Source: Varroa destructor (taxonomy: Eukaryota > Arthropoda > Arachnida > Mesostigmata > Varroidae). Taken from it: a stretch of 64,000 nt of DNA. A program made the translations under genes and the position numbers. Under the pieces are notes generated by a model. It saw only the letters and a program-made list of their open reading frames with translations, made no database searches and was not told the origin of the DNA. This document shows, in pieces, positions 1 through 13,000 of this stretch; the stretch's first letter is position 1; each line of letters starts with the position of its first letter. The stretch spans positions 15,904,440-15,968,439 of the forward strand of contig NW_019211455.1 of NCBI RefSeq assembly GCF_002443255.2. The letters are read 5' to 3'.

Positions 1-3000
1 TCTATAACTATATTATTATGAACTATATTAGATGAGACACGAGACGAAATCTACGGAATTTGAATTGGAGTTAGACCTAAGGCAGTACGGTATACTTTTT
101 GCTCATAGCGATTCACCCTTCAGCAGGCGCGGCTTCAGTTGCTATTGCCCAAGAAAAACTCGGGATGAGAGATACGGGATACGTATAAAAGTAGAGGTCG
201 AGAAGTCAGAATGAGACGGAAAATATAAGTACCGATAATGATACGGCCAGTATTCTGTTAAAATGTTGCTTTTATGTGTGTTGCAGTGGTCAGAACGATC
301 GTTGCCTGTTACAGTTCTCGCCTGTCGATCTTCGCATATTGAGGTTCTTCTTAAAAAAGACGTCGGCGGCAGCAATAGCTCCTTGAGTGAGGGCCAGTCC
401 CAATAACAACGTCGTATTATGGATGCACCACCGTTACTTCTGCTAAGATTCTATACAACTGGAGGTGGTGGCGACAGCTATCTTCTGATGGGGAAAACCG
501 ACTGCCATCACGGCTACTGATGTTGGTGTTGTTACTATAGTTGTTGTCAACGAAAGATCGCCGTCGTCTGCTAAAGAAGTCCCAGCAGCAAGAGGCGAGG
601 TTTAACTGGCGACCAGTCTCGCTTGTGGTATGTTGCTTTTGCAGTGGTTGCCATTTGCGAAAATATAAAAGAAATGGGCGGGCAGGGAAGAGGTGTTATT
701 ACATGTGTTACGATGTTGTGCTATCGTATAAACAAATGAAGAAGTTAAACAACATGGAACTGGGAACGATAACAATTCGCAAACGACTCCGTCGGTTCTG
801 CCAAGACGCCTGCCGGTGGGAACAGATCCGAAACCACTTGTTCAGTGGAAAACCGAGGGAGATACAACTATCGAAACAAATTTCTGCCATAGGCGTCGAT
901 CGTAGAGACGTAGTTATGGAAGGCGTGATCAGTGTAGACGTCATTGGCCAGTATTGAAGGCTAAGAGAAACTAGTCGTAGCGTTATGCATGATGTGGGAC
1001 TGGAGTGGGTCTGGGTTTCAACTTAAGTATCGTCGTTGAGCTGTTCGTGTCACGCCAGTCTTTCGACTTAAAAGTTAGCTGGGGGGACACTTTCATCGAG
1101 GTTGAAAACGGCCTCTGCGGCGTGTACTAGGAATGTAGGGGCAGTCAGTAAGGTGAATGAACTTTTCATCTGCAGTGTCTCGGGTTCTCTGACGAATTAC
1201 TATAATAGAAGAAAGCTGGTATAAATACCGGGCTTAACATCAATTATCAGCAGGGCTGAATAAAGGCGACGTTCCGTCAAAGTCAAATTTGATCCTAATA
1301 TAAAGACAAGGCCGTTGAACTAGATGTATACACAACAATTGTAAATAATGTAACAGTAATAACAATAGCAACTGGAACGTGCGAAAAACTTACAAATATA
1401 ACATAATAACCCGATAAAAATTTTACATTTATGGTATTGCGAGTGCTGAAAGAGGCTGTGACGCCGATGCGTAATGATATTCAGGTTTAACCAGTATTGA
1501 TTTTCTCGTAGAAGCCTGCAAACACCTTTGTCCTGGTCGGTTTTAGGACGACTAAACGTTACAATCGCCGTCATTAGCGTAGTAAGATACTGTTGCCGAA
1601 ATCGGCATACTTTCAAGTAGCGTACCGAATAGATTGTTTCGGTCCGCCTTGTTGCTTGTAAATTGCTTGTTTTTTTATAAACGCTTGCTTGAGCTAGGCC
1701 GCTTAATAATCGGCTGACGCCATGTTATGAATATAAGATGGACAAACGTATGCTAGATAAGCGGACAGCAATCAAAATCTATAAGTGGATAATCATTATA
1801 ACTATTCACCAATAAAAATAGTCAAATAGAAACTATCGAAGAAGACGAACATCAATCGACGAAACGTTATTTGTGCTCTGTGTTTGCACAGGTATACAAA
1901 GAGACAAATGTGGAAGACATCTTCAATTCATTACATCTTCTATAGCCTGCGGAACAGTAAGGGTCGATAATAGTAAGACAGAAGCTGACCAGGAGGATTA
2001 GTCCACAATAAAACTGGGAAAAAAGGAAACAACACGCCCCACTATTTGCAAATGACCAGCCGCTAACGTCTTAATAGACGGGGCATTAGTTAAAACAATA
2101 TATTCAGGCGTAGCATCTTCGCTATTGGGACTACGGGTTTCGGAGAGTTAAATGGTGTGAAGATGAAGCAGTACGTGGACGAAGGTGATTCCAACAGAGG
2201 TAACAATAATTATCAATTCTCAAAGTGAGGCTTATGAGCACGAGCTTTGAAACTGTGATCAGTTACACGAATTCTTTGTACGACATATTTCCAAGTATCA
2301 TGGTAATTTTAAGTTCATTGAGCAACGGCCATCCGACCGCTCACGTACGGGCTTCTGTTCGCTGCACTTTTGCGCCATTTACTAGTTCCTATGCGGTTTT
2401 CGTTTGTACGCTCAGAATCGACTAATATAAACCGTCCCGCTTATTCATTCTATGGACGAAATATAGCTAGCATTTCCGCCACGACAGTCCCCACTTCGTA
2501 ACTCCTTTAAGAGCTTAGCAGGCAAAAGAGCTAATTAGAAAACACTCTACAGCTTTGGTGGGGTCTTAGAACCGTTTAGCGACCACAAAGACACTGGGTT
2601 ATCAGCTGTTGTTACGGTTGGAGTTTTTAGTTATTCCGAAAAAATAAACGCGACTGCCCTACTATCAGATGGTGAAAAGGAACACCTGGCCATATGCTGG
2701 CCTACATGCATCTAGGACGTGAAGTATTTTGTGTGTCATGCATCTGTGGACTTAATACTACATCGTTAATCAGCTTAACGGAAAAACAACAAAATGTCAG
2801 CAGGGGCCGAAAATCTCCGCATAATATATTGTATCGGTACCGCCAATAAACGGAGGCTAAGCCACGCGCTCCGAAAGGATAACGGCGCCAAAACAAGCCA
2901 TTAACCAGGTGAGGACTACTATCTGTTTTCGCTCTATGTGGTTGGCGGGAATCGTATATTTTTACAATCTACTACACCGTTCGGCAACTTCGATCTTGTG

Positions 3001-4842
3001 TTGTTGTTCCCATTTATTATCGGCTTTCCTTGGTTTCTTGTACTGTTTACACCCGTTACGAACGAACCTATCTATTCACTTTGTCCTATTAAGCTTAATT
3101 CCGCCGAACGTGCCTAAATGATAACTATTTAATGGCAGACGGCGCTGTATGATAGTAGTGAGAAAAAACGACAGCAGGTTACTATATTACGGCTCGGCCA
3201 CTGAACGACCATGATTGATTGAAAGAGATAACGACATACTGCGGTTGTGGGTATATGCGGAATAGTTATCTTTTTAATTACTGCTATCTACACGTACCAT
3301 AACCTTCATTCTATGAGATATGTGCATAGATGTAGTAAACGCGCGTCATTTGCAAGCCGTTGAGGTTGAGACGTTGGGTTCAATTGTATTCAGGATCTAT
3401 TGAGAAATTTTCATGAGATTGAGATGGGTTCAGTCCTTTCCTTTGACAGCATAGATTCTTCACAGCGTTCAGAAACAGAAGACAACAGGCGAAAACGACT
3501 AAGGACTTTGCGGGCTGCTTAGAATACTCTTCGATATTCGATGCTACCGAATTATAGCAGAAATATAGCCAACATTGCCGATATGATGGGAATAAAAGAG
3601 ATTCACCCGGCCAATTCCAGATAGTAGATGAACAGGCTTTATTTGAACAGCAGAGTTTAGTGAGAAAAGGACAAGGGAAGTTTATTGTCCTTTAAAAATA
3701 GTGCACTCGCTATAGAATTTGCTTCTTTATCTGTGTTAGTTGTCTATTACTAAGGGGACTTTCGATTTGTCCCAGTAATAGCTTACCTGAAAAAGCCACA
3801 AAAAAAGATTCTCCTTAGACTAGAACACCTAGCGAGTGTTTGGTGTAAAAGCATGTAGTCACACAGAATCCTTGATGTCTAATCTAAGTATGCAAACATC
3901 ATAAAATCCGTTATCCAGTGCACTGCTTCAGACCATTTCGGTTAACCTTCTGACGCGTAGTAAAATGCCCCATGCTCGTCTCGCTTCAACAGTTATTTGC
4001 TTATTAGGAAACGGTGCCCACCCATGTTTTGCCGACTAATCACCATCAGACTGCCTCGTACAGATGTAAAATGCCGACACGAAACTTACTAAACAATTTT
4101 TATCAGCTCTATTCCAACCGTTTGGTGTGTTCTTATATCAAATTCCTGCCGAAAAATTCGCTGCCAAAAACATTTCGGGCATCGATGGTTATTTCACAGC
4201 ATCTATGGTGCCTAGCTCGATACTGATGCGGTAATGAGATAACGGAAAAACTTCAATTATAGATGATGATTATTAATCAAAACGGACGATTTCTTCTTTG
4301 AAGCTATCGTAGGTTTTGCTATCGCTGGCCGCTGTGTTATCATCATGCTAGTCACAATCGAACGTATCGATAAAGTCCAATGATGAAATGTCTAGAAAAA
4401 AGGCTAAAGCTTCCCTATTTATTGCCCGTCATTTACCGGCTCAATTCGATTCTATAAGGCTGTTTATCGCCACTGGTGGTTTCCATGAAAGGTTCGTATA
4501 ACAAAAATAAACGTAATAACAACAATAACCGTTGTTGTCATGGGCATTGGCCCGCTCCGGCGTTCATCACAGCATTTTCACCGTGGGCCAGGCAGCCAGT
4601 GCATGGAGGTGTCGGGAAGACGCAAAAGTACGCCAACTCTGACGATAAAATTAGTTTACCCCCAGTTATAATAGAGATCATGGGGCGGCTTATTAACTAG
4701 TACACGATCTTGAAATCGTGCTGAACGATTTTCCAAGCCTGTGGAGCATGAATTAGATTGACTACCTATAGGAACTGCAATTGCAGTTAACGAACGCAAA
4801 ACGTAATTTATTTTTTAAGGTCGGGGATGGCAAGCTGGGACA

Positions 4843-4877
<35 letters not shown>

Positions 4878-7800
4878 ACCTTACTAACAGTAATAACACA
4901 GTGATAATAACGGAATCGTATTGGTGGTGATATTATTACGTTTCGACTTTGTTGGCGATCTAGTTGTCCTTGTGCCGGTGTATTAGTAGGATGGTAAGCG
5001 ACAACAAGTACAATATACAGGTTTACGAACAAACACATTTCCCATATATTTATGTGCTTATTCTCTTATACGATTATTGTCGTCCTTAATTTATTCGGAG
5101 GCACAGTAGGCCCAGAAATAAAGTATGGCTTGAACTGCAACGTTGTGATGCGATGTACTGGAAACAAGTAATTTTGCCTACGCTGGCTTAGCGATTATGC
5201 GGTACGACAGAAAACGTGTTGTTATCCTGTAGGCAAGCTCTGCCCTCAATATACCCCCCTTCTACGAAGCGTCACCCGTTGCGCTTTCGTTATGACGCAT
5301 CAATGTCACAGACGCAGCGTATTCCGCTGATTTCTTAGTTGCTGGCGTCGTCATTTGTTTTGCGTAGCCTAAATAGTCGCTGTTTGGCGGTTAATCATCA
5401 CGCGTATTCGAAGGTCCGGCGAACAGACGAGAAAAGGCGAACGAGGAGAAAAAGGGAACTTCGAGAGAACTGTATGAGTATCTGGATAGATGACTTCTCA
5501 CGCTCTAGAAGAAATGTCTAACGGATCAGTAGTTGCCCCCTGTTCAACCCAGAGGCAGTACGAGATCAGAAGCAATGACATATAAGGGATATCACTGCTA
5601 ATGTAGCATTACTGTATCTTTTATCCTATTCTCATCTGAAAAAAAAACCTTAATTTCTTTTTAACTGTGTTCAACTGACTTGTGCAGTTCCTTTAAACCA
5701 TTGACAATCTATTTCGACATTTGTCCTGAACATTGTGTCACATATTGCGTATGTATTATGGTTATCTCGGATTTTTCTCCAGAATCGTTCAGACCGAAAC
5801 GAGGGCAATGTCGTTTACTTATCTATCTAGGTAACGGAATGACTACATTTGTAAATGCACATGCATGCACACGTACAGCGCCGAGCAGCACCTCGTACCA
5901 CTAACGTTATCTACAAATAGTAAATAAAAGCTTTTGGGACAGAGGACAACTCATTAGCGGCTTCCAATTAATTCTATAGCGATATATAAAATGTAGTGTG
6001 TTACCATTGGCTTGCCGGTTAAGCCACTACATTTGTAAGATCCCCTAATACATCTTCAATCATGCGTATTTTATACAGAGAATGATTTTGCCATCGACTT
6101 TGATAACAGTTCCTGTCTAGTATCTAACACACAGTTATTAACAACGCATATCAGCGGTCTGTTGCGATGTGGCGGTAGAATATTTTTACCGGTATCCGAA
6201 GCAAACATGTTTGTGGTTGTCGCCTGCAAATGAAGGAGGTAACCCCATATTTAGAACCAAACAATACACAACCACCTCTATCAACGTCCCGGTGTACAAT
6301 GTTATCCAATGGGTACTTTGCTATAAACAGGACTCTAGCTCTGTCAGGTGTGCTGACGTTAGTTTACCGCTTTTATCCGCGTTTGTCTACATAACTTTGC
6401 TGGTTTGGGTCTAATGGCGTTTCTTTCTTAGTGTGCCTCCTCAGCTCGTCCAGACCCCGAACAATGCTATCCCTCCTCTTGTTAGCTCGGATATTTTTCT
6501 GCTCCCTATTGCACAACAGGTGCGGAGAGCGTCACCGCGCTACCTAGTTGGTAAACGCCTCTGACCTTCTTTGGCCTGTGCTTCCCTAACCAAAACGCGC
6601 CATAGACACGCACAAAAATCGACACTCACACACGTAAACGAATCGACGGACATACAAATCTCTTATCTTGTTAGTCTCTTCTTTATCTAATCGTATGCCC
6701 GGTTAAAGCTACAGCAGTCACTTAATACAAACCAGCAAGCTTCCGTCGAGCGCCCCTCCTGCTTCGAAGCATCGTCACTGCACATTGATAGATAGCGGCA
6801 CAAACAGGCAATCGCTTGCTTCATCCCATCCTGGCTCCCTTCGTTCGCCACGGGAGGTACAGATGAACGACAATGTTACAGCTGTTTTGTCCTATTGCTC
6901 CTTCATTTCTCGTGATCTTTCTATGCGTTTTTGTCTGCCTGTGTCTCCTCTCTTTCTCTGTCCTTTTGCTTTTATTCTTTCTGTTTCTGCTCTCGGACCG
7001 AGATGAATTGACGATACAACGCTACCGATTGTCGAGCAGCGGAAAGACACTAGTCTATACGCTACGCACTATTGGCGCTCGGCAGGTGCCGATGCTGCGA
7101 CGTCGGTGACACTCATTTACTACAATTGTATCAAAGCGCGATGGCAGCTGTCCACTTAGCTTAGCTCGTTCGCCTGTATGATATCGTTCATTATTTCCGT
7201 CTTAAGGCTCCGCAACCGAGGCGAGAAGGGCCATGTCGGATCCGACGCGCTGACGCGTCGAGCAACATGCTTGCTGTTGGAAGCAGCTTAAAAGTACAGT
7301 GACGACAGTTGCAACACTAGTAATATCTGCCGAAGGGTCGTTAGAATTCGACTGACTGAATCATTGGATTTGATGAGAGACGACAGCCAACTTTTTTTCT
7401 ACTTCTTCGATTTGGATACATCTGTGTGCAGAGCTATAGTACCGGTGGCCGAGCTAGAGCTTGGCGTTTCGACCTGCACGAACGCTGCATTCAAGGCAGG
7501 GATTAGAGAGTTTTTAAGTCAGAGACTATCTCATAGTTTTCGCCGTTGCTCGACGCCGCAAGGAGCGGCACGAGTGTGATACTTTTTGTCTTCACGGTCG
7601 TATCTTCGCCTTCATGATCGTCACCAGTCTTGCTATTAGTGCTGTTGGTGCAAGCTAGTTTCAAACCTTAGCATACGGCTCAAACTCTGAGTATTTATGG
7701 CTTGTCAGCGTTTACAACGCTGCTCTGACATCGACAGATCCAATGTGTGGGCTTCGAACCCAATTGTAGTTAAACATCTTTCTGTGTAGACCCAATTCAA

Positions 7801-9960
7801 GAGATTAGCCTGCAACGAGAGCCCGGCTGATGGGATAGATCCTAGCTAATCCGAGTTGTTGCTGACAATGTTAAAGCTGGCTAATCCGATGCCTACCGCT
7901 AATCTCGATACGCTACCAGATGCGCCTGTATAGCGCGCGGCACATATGCTAGTAACCGAGCTAAAGGTACGAAATCATAGATAGTAACTGGTAGAACAGC
8001 TCAGACGGATCCTAAAACCTGTACCATATCGACCAAGTATAAGATTAAAGCGAAAATAGTAGATTTTCGGGGAACAAGAGACTGGACTACGTTAACATTA
8101 CCGGGGTTTGCATAACCAATGTATATTGTCTTTGAACTACGTGTACGCTGTGGATACGAAGCTCTAACCTAACTTACTAGAAGTGCCTTTTAAAAATAAG
8201 ATCTCATATTCATTTTGGCTATCTTGCCATACTTACGAATTGGAAATTGCCCGTTGTAAAGGCTATTCAATGGTAAGCAACAATAGCTGTCTATACATTC
8301 GTCTGTCTCTGGTGCATCCACCCACGTTGGCTATTTAGCAAAAATACACTTTAATAACAGCCCAGTAAATATATCTCCAAAACAGTAGCATAAATCAAAT
8401 TATTTTATAAAATAAAAATACATGCCAAATTACTATCGCTCGCCAGCTATCGTTCGGCTGCGATAATCGGACGGAACTAAACAGAAAACGACCATTAACT
8501 GTAACTTCATCATCGAAACAATCTATTCTGTAGGAATAGGAACCAGATTCTGACAGTGAATTCACATGGTGTTGAGTAGAGTATTGATACACTAGTAAGT
8601 GTTTAGATCAACGCATGTTGATGTTATGGTTGACTTCAGATCGAAGTCTCGTGACCGAGACTCCGTCCACGTTCTAGATTTGCGGGGCGCGAGGCCCGCG
8701 GTGGCAGTGTCACAGCTACTCTTTCAGAGCAGCTCGTAAAATGTCTGTCTTGGCCTTTAGCCTATTACTGTGAAAGGTTACTTCCTATCGTGTGGATCGG
8801 TGGCGACACATTTTCATGGAAAAGATTCCACTATACGATACACCGCTTCTCATCCAACTTTTTCCCATAGCCATTTGCTCGTATCACTTGCCATAGCTAA
8901 GTTTTTTTCCATAGTGGTAAAAACGGCTACATTCGTCTCGTTATTACTTATAAATAATATTCATATATAAGAAAGCAACCGTCAATAAAGGACGTCAATT
9001 GCTATTTATTTGCCAAATATATGATGCTAAAGAACAATCGTTGCTGGTGCTTTTACAATCATAATATAAAACTCTGCCTCCCTCGCTAAACTGAGCTCTG
9101 AAGGCGTTGTCGCTTCAGATCTCATGCTTACTTTCCGCCGTTTCTGATTCAACTCAATTAGATGTAAAATTAGATATATCTCAATACTTCATAGATCCAA
9201 TTCCATTTTTCCAAAATCATTTCTACGCTGATTCCGTATTGATAGATTATTAGACCAGTTCAGGTAGCGACTGTCTGTAAATGAACCCCAGCAGCCGAGC
9301 AATTGTGGGTAAGTAAATCCGGGCAAAAATACTAACCCTTCAAATAGCAGTCAGATAAAAAGGGTCCATATAAAACAGTGAAAATGATTGCCAAATATAG
9401 CCAGTTACGGGTAGAAATTAAAACTGCTAATAAGAGCTGTCACATAGGATTATACTGGATTGATTAGAACATTGACATATAAGGGGTGTTTGATGCAGTG
9501 AATACGCATCGAGGAGCTCACAATTCATTGATTGATAAATCATATGCAGAGGACGAGGCAACAATCTCAGTATACACCAAGATTATTTAACCTTAAGCTA
9601 AAAATAACAAACCGTTACGTCTACCCTGTACGACCATTTTGTATTTCGAATAATATTAGCATAGACGGCAAATCAACTTGATACCTGGTCAACGAACATC
9701 TCTCGCATAGCTCTTCTATGTACTTCTTTTACTTTCTACCATTGATTCGTGTTTCTTCAGCCAAAAGCAGTATGTACACTTAGATAGAAAATTATCTTTG
9801 AATATAAACATTATTACTATTCCTTGTTGCATTGTAGATGAGCAATACTAAATTAACTTTGTCTAACGTAATAACAAGAACTAGCCAATAGATAAATTTC
9901 CCTGATTGCGGTCACCCGTCAAGCCCAAACGCGCTTGTTTCAGCAGCTGGTCCGACTCCC
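1..9960. other. No supported gene
   Basis: Ten kilobases of mostly AT-rich unique sequence, with one (AT)n run. The longest open frame (541-957, +, 138 codons) has no recognisable motif or splice context. The frames at 6785-7109 are Leu/Ser/Phe-rich readings of a T/C-rich stretch. A small 7-bp-arm hairpin lies near 7244-7261. I see no RNA gene. Confidence 0.5.
4851..4877. repeat. (AT)n microsatellite
   Basis: A perfect 27-base alternating A/T run, preceded by CACATAC. Confidence 0.98.
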
Positions 9961-9964
9961 ACAT

Positions 9965-10060
9965 CCTGTGGATCGGGTTTTGACTCGAACCCGGCACCCC
10001 TACAATACCCGCTCGAGCCAAGGGCTCATTAGCGATTCTGCTATACGCAACGTCGCGGAT
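9965..10060 (-). mobile_element. Possible tRNA-like SINE head
   Basis: Read on the - strand there is a consensus-quality B box, CCGGGTTCGAGTCA (9981-9994), preceded by an A-box-like TAGCAGAATCGC (10032-10043). The spacing is about 8 bases longer than a standard tRNA, which would suit a long-variable-arm (Ser/Leu) type. The T stem does not pair properly, so a functional tRNA is unlikely. A short GC-rich patch surrounds it. I saw no tail or target-site duplication. Confidence 0.3.
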
Positions 10061-13000
10061 TAATGAACAACGACGAGGCCATCCGGCTCGGGTGGCGGGC
10101 TACGAAAATCAGTTATTTTGAAATAAGATAAAAAAAAGGATACGTTAGGTAGGTACTCCAAAATCGAATTCCTTTCCTTCTTACTTCAAGCTCCCAATGT
10201 TATTGTGATCAACATATGCTATTATGGTTAACACAATGTTTCATCTGCGACATAATATGCATTCGTTTCCTGCATAAGACCAAATAGGAATGGTCAGAAC
10301 GACTGGTTCTAATAGAAAGCTGAATTTTGCGACTTCAGCTTCAACTTAAATCTAAGAACAAAACGAAGCTAATCGAAGAACGCCGTAACGAAATACATAG
10401 AAGAACGAGCACGACTCACGAGATACATTAGAGGAGACACCTTATGATGCTAGAAACCAAGTGATTCCGTGCCATCGCTATTAGTACAGGACCTTTGGCC
10501 ATGTTGTAACGAGACGATCTCTTCTATAATAACTTCATCAAGTTATTATACTGTTCATTCTTCCATTCATCCGTACATCTACCCATCCATCTCTCTGTAC
10601 TAGCAATTATTATCGACTCCAGACGTATCCAGAGGTTTTCGTCTGCGTTCGTATCTTCAGCAGCGAGTTACTAATGTTACCATATATGCTCTTCATATCT
10701 GCCATGATTGTTTTTGCGGTGAGCGAGCGCTACCGCTAGCTCCACAGTCGCTTCACGTGGACAGGCAAAAATGGACAGGGGCAACTTAAATCGAATACAC
10801 CCATTGTGTCAAAAAGAAAATTACGTAAGATGACAAAATGTGTCCTGACGGTTTTAGAGACGAACAGGAGCTGAGACTGATCACAGTAGGCTTTTATAAG
10901 CAGCAGGCCTGATTCTTTGTTCGACTGAATCTGAAATCTGTTTCCTTTGTTGCAGTTAGCGCCAGCTGAGCTTATCGCATTCACTAAGGATCAGGAATCT
11001 ACAATATTTTCGTACAAACCAAAAAAAAAAAGCCAGAAAAATTTATTCACTAAATTTATATATCAGTAAGTTTATTCACTCTGCTATAAACACTTACTTC
11101 TCTGCAGAAACTTAGTGCTAGCAGTTCGTAGGAATTGCCTTTGTTCGCTTATGACATTAATTCGTTCATTAAGAAATCGATACTTGTCACCACAATCCGT
11201 ATTCACAAGGCCGACGCCGAACGATTTTTAGGCCATAACTTGATATCATCGTTAACGGCACATTTAATACAAGACGGGCATGATTTATCGACGCAGAGCG
11301 ACGCCCTATATCGAGTTCGAAGTTATCGCTCTAAATAATCTTTACCAACCATAAACCGCAAAGCTGTTCTGTTAAAGCACCCTTTCGTCCTAATACATTA
11401 CACTTTTTACATGACTCGAGAATGTGATGTGCGCATGTCAGTAATACCCGGTTACATAGACCCCGCTTGATGGTGCATCCACATAATGCGAAGTTTGTCA
11501 TCGTTGATCGAAGTCGGCAATCAAGCTGATGGGTTCGGCTGACAAGCCAGCGCAAAGACCGTGGCAGCCCTAATAACGGCCAGCCGGAGAGTTCAGCAGT
11601 GCACGAACGATGAGGCGGATTGAGGCGGAACAAGGCAGAAGACCGAATTCAGATAGATATCAGTTTCACCATCATTTCAGCGACGTCACAATTGAGGTGC
11701 CTTTCGATATTGTTGTTTGTGTCGTTGTTAGTACTGAAGCCACCGCTTAGCCACACGCGATTCATCGCCTAGCTCAGCGTCGTTTAGCAATCAACTGTTG
11801 CTGAACGAGACAGACAGCCTCCCGGCGAGCGGAGCGCCGTTCTTTCTTTAAAGTAAATGTTTTTTTTTGTTTTCGTTGTTCGCTGTTGTAACGTTTCGGA
11901 GTTGGTAGTCGTTAGCTCGAACTTCAGAACGAACGGTCCCCCTGAATTGCACGTCTGACGCTCGTCTGATTCAATCGACTTCGACTGGACCGCTGCGTGT
12001 AGCCGACGAAAATCACTGCCAAAGACACGCTTGCCAAAAGGACTCACTCGCTCCGTTTGGCTGATTGCCAGAGTTGGCAAGTCATCATTCCGCCCGGGCG
12101 TTCCCATAAAAAGCGAAGCTGCTGTCGTCCTCGGTACCGCACGATACACTCGTTCTAACTGAAGAATAGAGATACGTCGATGGAAAGGTAAAATGAAAAC
12201 AACGAATCCTCAGCTCGGAACCCCAAGTCAACGCCAAATTATAGCGCGAGAAAATAAACATATGGTACACTCTTAATTGTACCAGCCATGAAAAAACAAA
12301 GGTTATTTTATTTCTATTACTATTCGTATTATTTTTCTCCTGAGCCCTATTGTGTTTCCCACTTCTTTACGATGCGCACCGCTCGTACATTGCTACATGC
12401 ATACCATATAGGTGAAATATGTTGTACTTTGTCTACATGAAATTTAATAGAACTTACTCAATCTACGTGAGCACATGAGCTATGTCAAATGCTTTCATTG
12501 GAAAAAATAAGCCTACTAAGACACACCAAAAAACGAAGCTGTCCTCAAGTGTACCAGTCTCACACAGCAAGTGTACCTGCGGGTGTACAGATATCTCCGA
12601 TTTTTCGGTAAACTGATGGTACTATATGTGCAGATATATCTAAACGATAATTTGGAATGATAATAATTTCAAATTTGGCGCACTTTTTTAAAATGCAAAT
12701 CACTATAGTTGCGTAATCAAACAACACCGAAGCTGACGCCGGATTTCGACGCAGTGCTCACAAAGAAACAAAGTAGGAGACAGGCACGCAGTTTCATAAG
12801 GAACGTATCTTCTAGAAGTAAATGGTTCGTTCAAGAGAGAAAAACAGCGGCAAACATGATGTTCTCATTTCAATCAAATATCGCTATTACTACAGCTATA
12901 CAGAGCGTTACGTTGTCCCGTATAATTAATTCCTTTGACTACACAACAATTCCATGCTATCGAGTCTCTCCCGGAGAGCGATGTTAGTAATGGGCGCTTA

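Noticed and set aside
541..957. 138-codon + frame, one of the longest near the left end
   Set aside because: No recognisable domain, no splice context, and composition follows the local sequence. An overlapping frame exists on the other strand.
7740..7775. B-box-like GGGTTCGAAGCCC on the - strand, a possible tRNA gene
   Set aside because: No A box at workable distance and no cloverleaf pairing.
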